From an uncultured Candidatus Saccharibacteria bacterium (GTDB taxonomy: Bacteria > Patescibacteriota > Saccharimonadia > Saccharimonadales > Saccharimonadaceae), in NCBI GenBank assembly GCA_938036625.1, contig CALHQH010000038.1:1-14119 (forward strand): a DNA stretch of 14,119 bases, read 5' to 3'. Under the pieces are notes generated by a model. That model saw only the letters and a program-made list of their open reading frames with translations. It was not told the origin of the DNA and did not search any database. Positions 12,710 through 14,119 of this stretch are shown here, in pieces; the first letter of the stretch is position 1, and each line of letters opens with the position of its first letter. The translations under genes were made by a program, and so were the position numbers.

Positions 12710-14119
12710 TCACTCTTCTGCCCACCACCACACTGGCCCTTGCGGTGTGTCGCGCACGGCAATGTGCTGCGTGGCAAGCTCGGCACGCAGGCGGTCGGCT
12801 GTGGGCCAATCGCGGGCTTCGCGAGCACGCTGGCGCTGGAGGATGAGCTGCTTAGCCTCATCGGTAATGTCCGGCGTCGACTCACAGAGGTCGAGGCCAA
12901 GTAGCTGATCGATCACCGCTAGCAACTCCTCCAATCCACGATGGTACACTGTTACCAGTGGTCGCGCTAGCACTCGATCAAACGCTTCGTCGATGAGCCG
13001 CAGCGCCTCGGGGGTATTCAGGTCATTGGCGAGCGCTTCGCGCACTGCCCCGCTCGCTGCCAGGAGCGACACATGGCCCGATTGTTCGTCACTCTTACGC
13101 TGGTCATCATCCAGACTCTCATACGTCTGGTGACGCAGACACGCCACTTCATACCACTTACGCAGGCGGTTGCGCGCTGCACTGAGGTTTTCCCAGCTAA
13201 AGTTCCCCTCGTGCGAGTAGTGGCTCTGTAAGACGAATAGCTTGTACTCCATGGGGGTGTAGCCCCGCTCGGCGAGGTCGGCCAAGGTATAGCCATTGCC
13301 CAGACTCTTGCTGATCTTCGTGCCATTAACCTTGAGGTGGTTGCAGTGCAGCCAGTAGCGGGCAAAGGGTTGGCCCGTCGCAGCCTCACTCTGAGCGATC
13401 TCGTTGCTGTGGTGGACGGGGATATGATCGATCCCACCAGTGTGGATGTCGAGCGTCGCGCCAAGGAAGTGCATTGCAATCGCCGAGCATTCCAGGTGCC
13501 ACCCCGGGAAGCCCATCACTGGGGTGCCGTCTGTTGGTGGTTGGTCGAGCAGCTCCGGTGGCGTGGGCCACTCCATGTCGCGTTTGACGCCAGTTGGCGA
13601 GAACTTCCATAGAGCAAAGTCGCTCGCGTGGCGCTTCTCGCTATTGGGACCAATCCGTGCCCCCGCCCGCAAGGCTCGCAGATCGAGCCGGGCAAAGTCT
13701 GCATAGGCTGGGAAAGTACTGGTATCAAAATAAATCCCATCACTCGTCTGGTAGGTGTGCCCCTTGCGCTTGAGAGTAATGGCGAGCTGGACTTGCTCGT
13801 CAATATAGTCGGTGGCACGGGCCAGCTGGCTCGGCGGGGTTAAGTGCAGCGCGTTCATCCCGCGGACGAAGTCGTCGGCATAGAACTTGGCAATCTGCCA
13901 GGCCGTCTTGCCCTCGCGGCGTGCGCCCTTCTCAAGCTTGTCTTCGCCTTCATCGGCATCGCTTGTCAGGTGGCCGACATCGGTGATATTCATCACACGC
14001 TCCACCTCGTAGCCCTCCGCTTGGAGCATGCGTACCAGAATATCCCAGTAGATGTACGCCGCCCAGTTGCCAACATGCAAGTAGCTATACACTGTTGGCC
14101 CACAGGTGTAGAGCGACAC
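12710..14119 (-). CDS. cysS: Cysteinyl-tRNA synthetase, N-terminus beyond window
   Basis: This class I enzyme activates cysteine with ATP and charges tRNA-Cys in the cytoplasm. Counting from the window edge: CGPTVYSYLHVGN (6-18) holds the first zinc-ligand Cys (C6) and the HIGH-type motif HVGN; C211 in GWHLECSA, H236/H237 and E240 complete the zinc site; KISKS (268-272) is the KMSKS motif; an anticodon-binding helical region follows and the protein ends WWWAEE-TGA. By comparison with family members about 20 N-terminal residues lie outside the window, so the first visible codon (GTG) is an internal Val, not the start. Between WP and FPGWHLEC there are roughly 15-20 extra residues (TPPELLDQPPTDGTPVMG) relative to the E. 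coli enzyme. The unrecognised gene at 12708 follows after one base. Confidence 0.95.
   Translation of the reverse strand: MSLYTCGPTVYSYLHVGNWAAYIYWDILVRMLQAEGYEVERVMNITDVGHLTSDADEGEDKLEKGARREGKTAWQIAKFYADDFVRGMNALHLTPPSQLARATDYIDEQVQLAITLKRKGHTYQTSDGIYFDTSTFPAYADFARLDLRALRAGARIGPNSEKRHASDFALWKFSPTGVKRDMEWPTPPELLDQPPTDGTPVMGFPGWHLECSAIAMHFLGATLDIHTGGIDHIPVHHSNEIAQSEAATGQPFARYWLHCNHLKVNGTKISKSLGNGYTLADLAERGYTPMEYKLFVLQSHYSHEGNFSWENLSAARNRLRKWYEVACLRHQTYESLDDDQRKSDEQSGHVSLLAASGAVREALANDLNTPEALRLIDEAFDRVLARPLVTVYHRGLEELLAVIDQLLGLDLCESTPDITDEAKQLILQRQRAREARDWPTADRLRAELATQHIAVRDTPQGPVWWWAEE

Noticed and set aside
12709..12900. Longer start for the 12037 gene inside cysS
   Set aside because: The extra part is a Ser/Arg low-complexity shadow of the cysS C-terminus.
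1..14119. Alternative genetic code (UGA as Gly or UAG as sense)
   Set aside because: Intact genes end at TGA (ATPase, cysS) and TAG (Nudix, first ORF); no in-frame TGA occurs within recognised proteins.
1..14119. CRISPR array, insertion sequence or replication origin
   Set aside because: No regularly spaced repeats, no transposase-like protein and no DnaA-box cluster or origin genes were seen.

Overview
This window most likely comes from a small-genome Candidate Phyla Radiation bacterium. Saccharibacteria (TM7) is my best guess, from the gene mix (cysS, a P2-type cation ATPase, an AI-2E-type permease, a membrane-anchored trypsin-like protease) and from start signals that mostly lack Shine-Dalgarno sequences. 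This placement is inference, not proof. TGA ends several intact genes (the ATPase, cysS), so the UGA=Gly code of Gracilibacteria/Absconditabacteria does not apply. TAG and TAA are also used as ordinary stops.

Layout. 1-363: end of a small membrane protein. 364-840: tRNA-Gln(CUG) with a strong promoter, a long imperfect inverted repeat starting at its CCA end, and a Rho-independent terminator. 895-3550: a visibly A+T-richer accessory stretch. It holds a HEPN-domain gene interrupted by one in-frame amber codon, an unrecognised convergent gene, a Nudix hydrolase, and a small gene whose upstream extension is cut by a seven-C tract. 3633-10329: G+C-richer chromosomal-type block with an 852-aa cation P-type ATPase (minus strand), then a 74-aa one-pass membrane protein, an 831-aa membrane-anchored serine protease with a Pro/Gln tail, and an AI-2E family permease (plus strand). 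10413-11942: a second A+T-richer stretch, a three-gene minus-strand operon of proteins resembling actinobacterial TY-Chap/DUF6301-like, immunity-type families. 12037-14119: an unrecognised acidic protein directly downstream of cysS, which runs off the right edge.

Expression logic. At least seven protein genes have a TATAAT-like -10 box ending only 6-9 nt before the start codon, often preceded by TGn and with no SD. This predicts leaderless mRNAs. The two internal genes of the 11942-10413 operon instead have SD-like AGGA or GGTGG seven nt before ATG. Two of the leaderless promoters sit inside strong dyads: a perfect 16-bp palindrome at the ATPase start and a 27-bp dyad at the immunity-like operon.

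Most interesting: the HEPN gene with TAG where family logic expects Trp; the orphan immunity-like cassette; the operator-like palindromes over leaderless promoters; and the poly-C tract that could switch the reading frame of a small gene.
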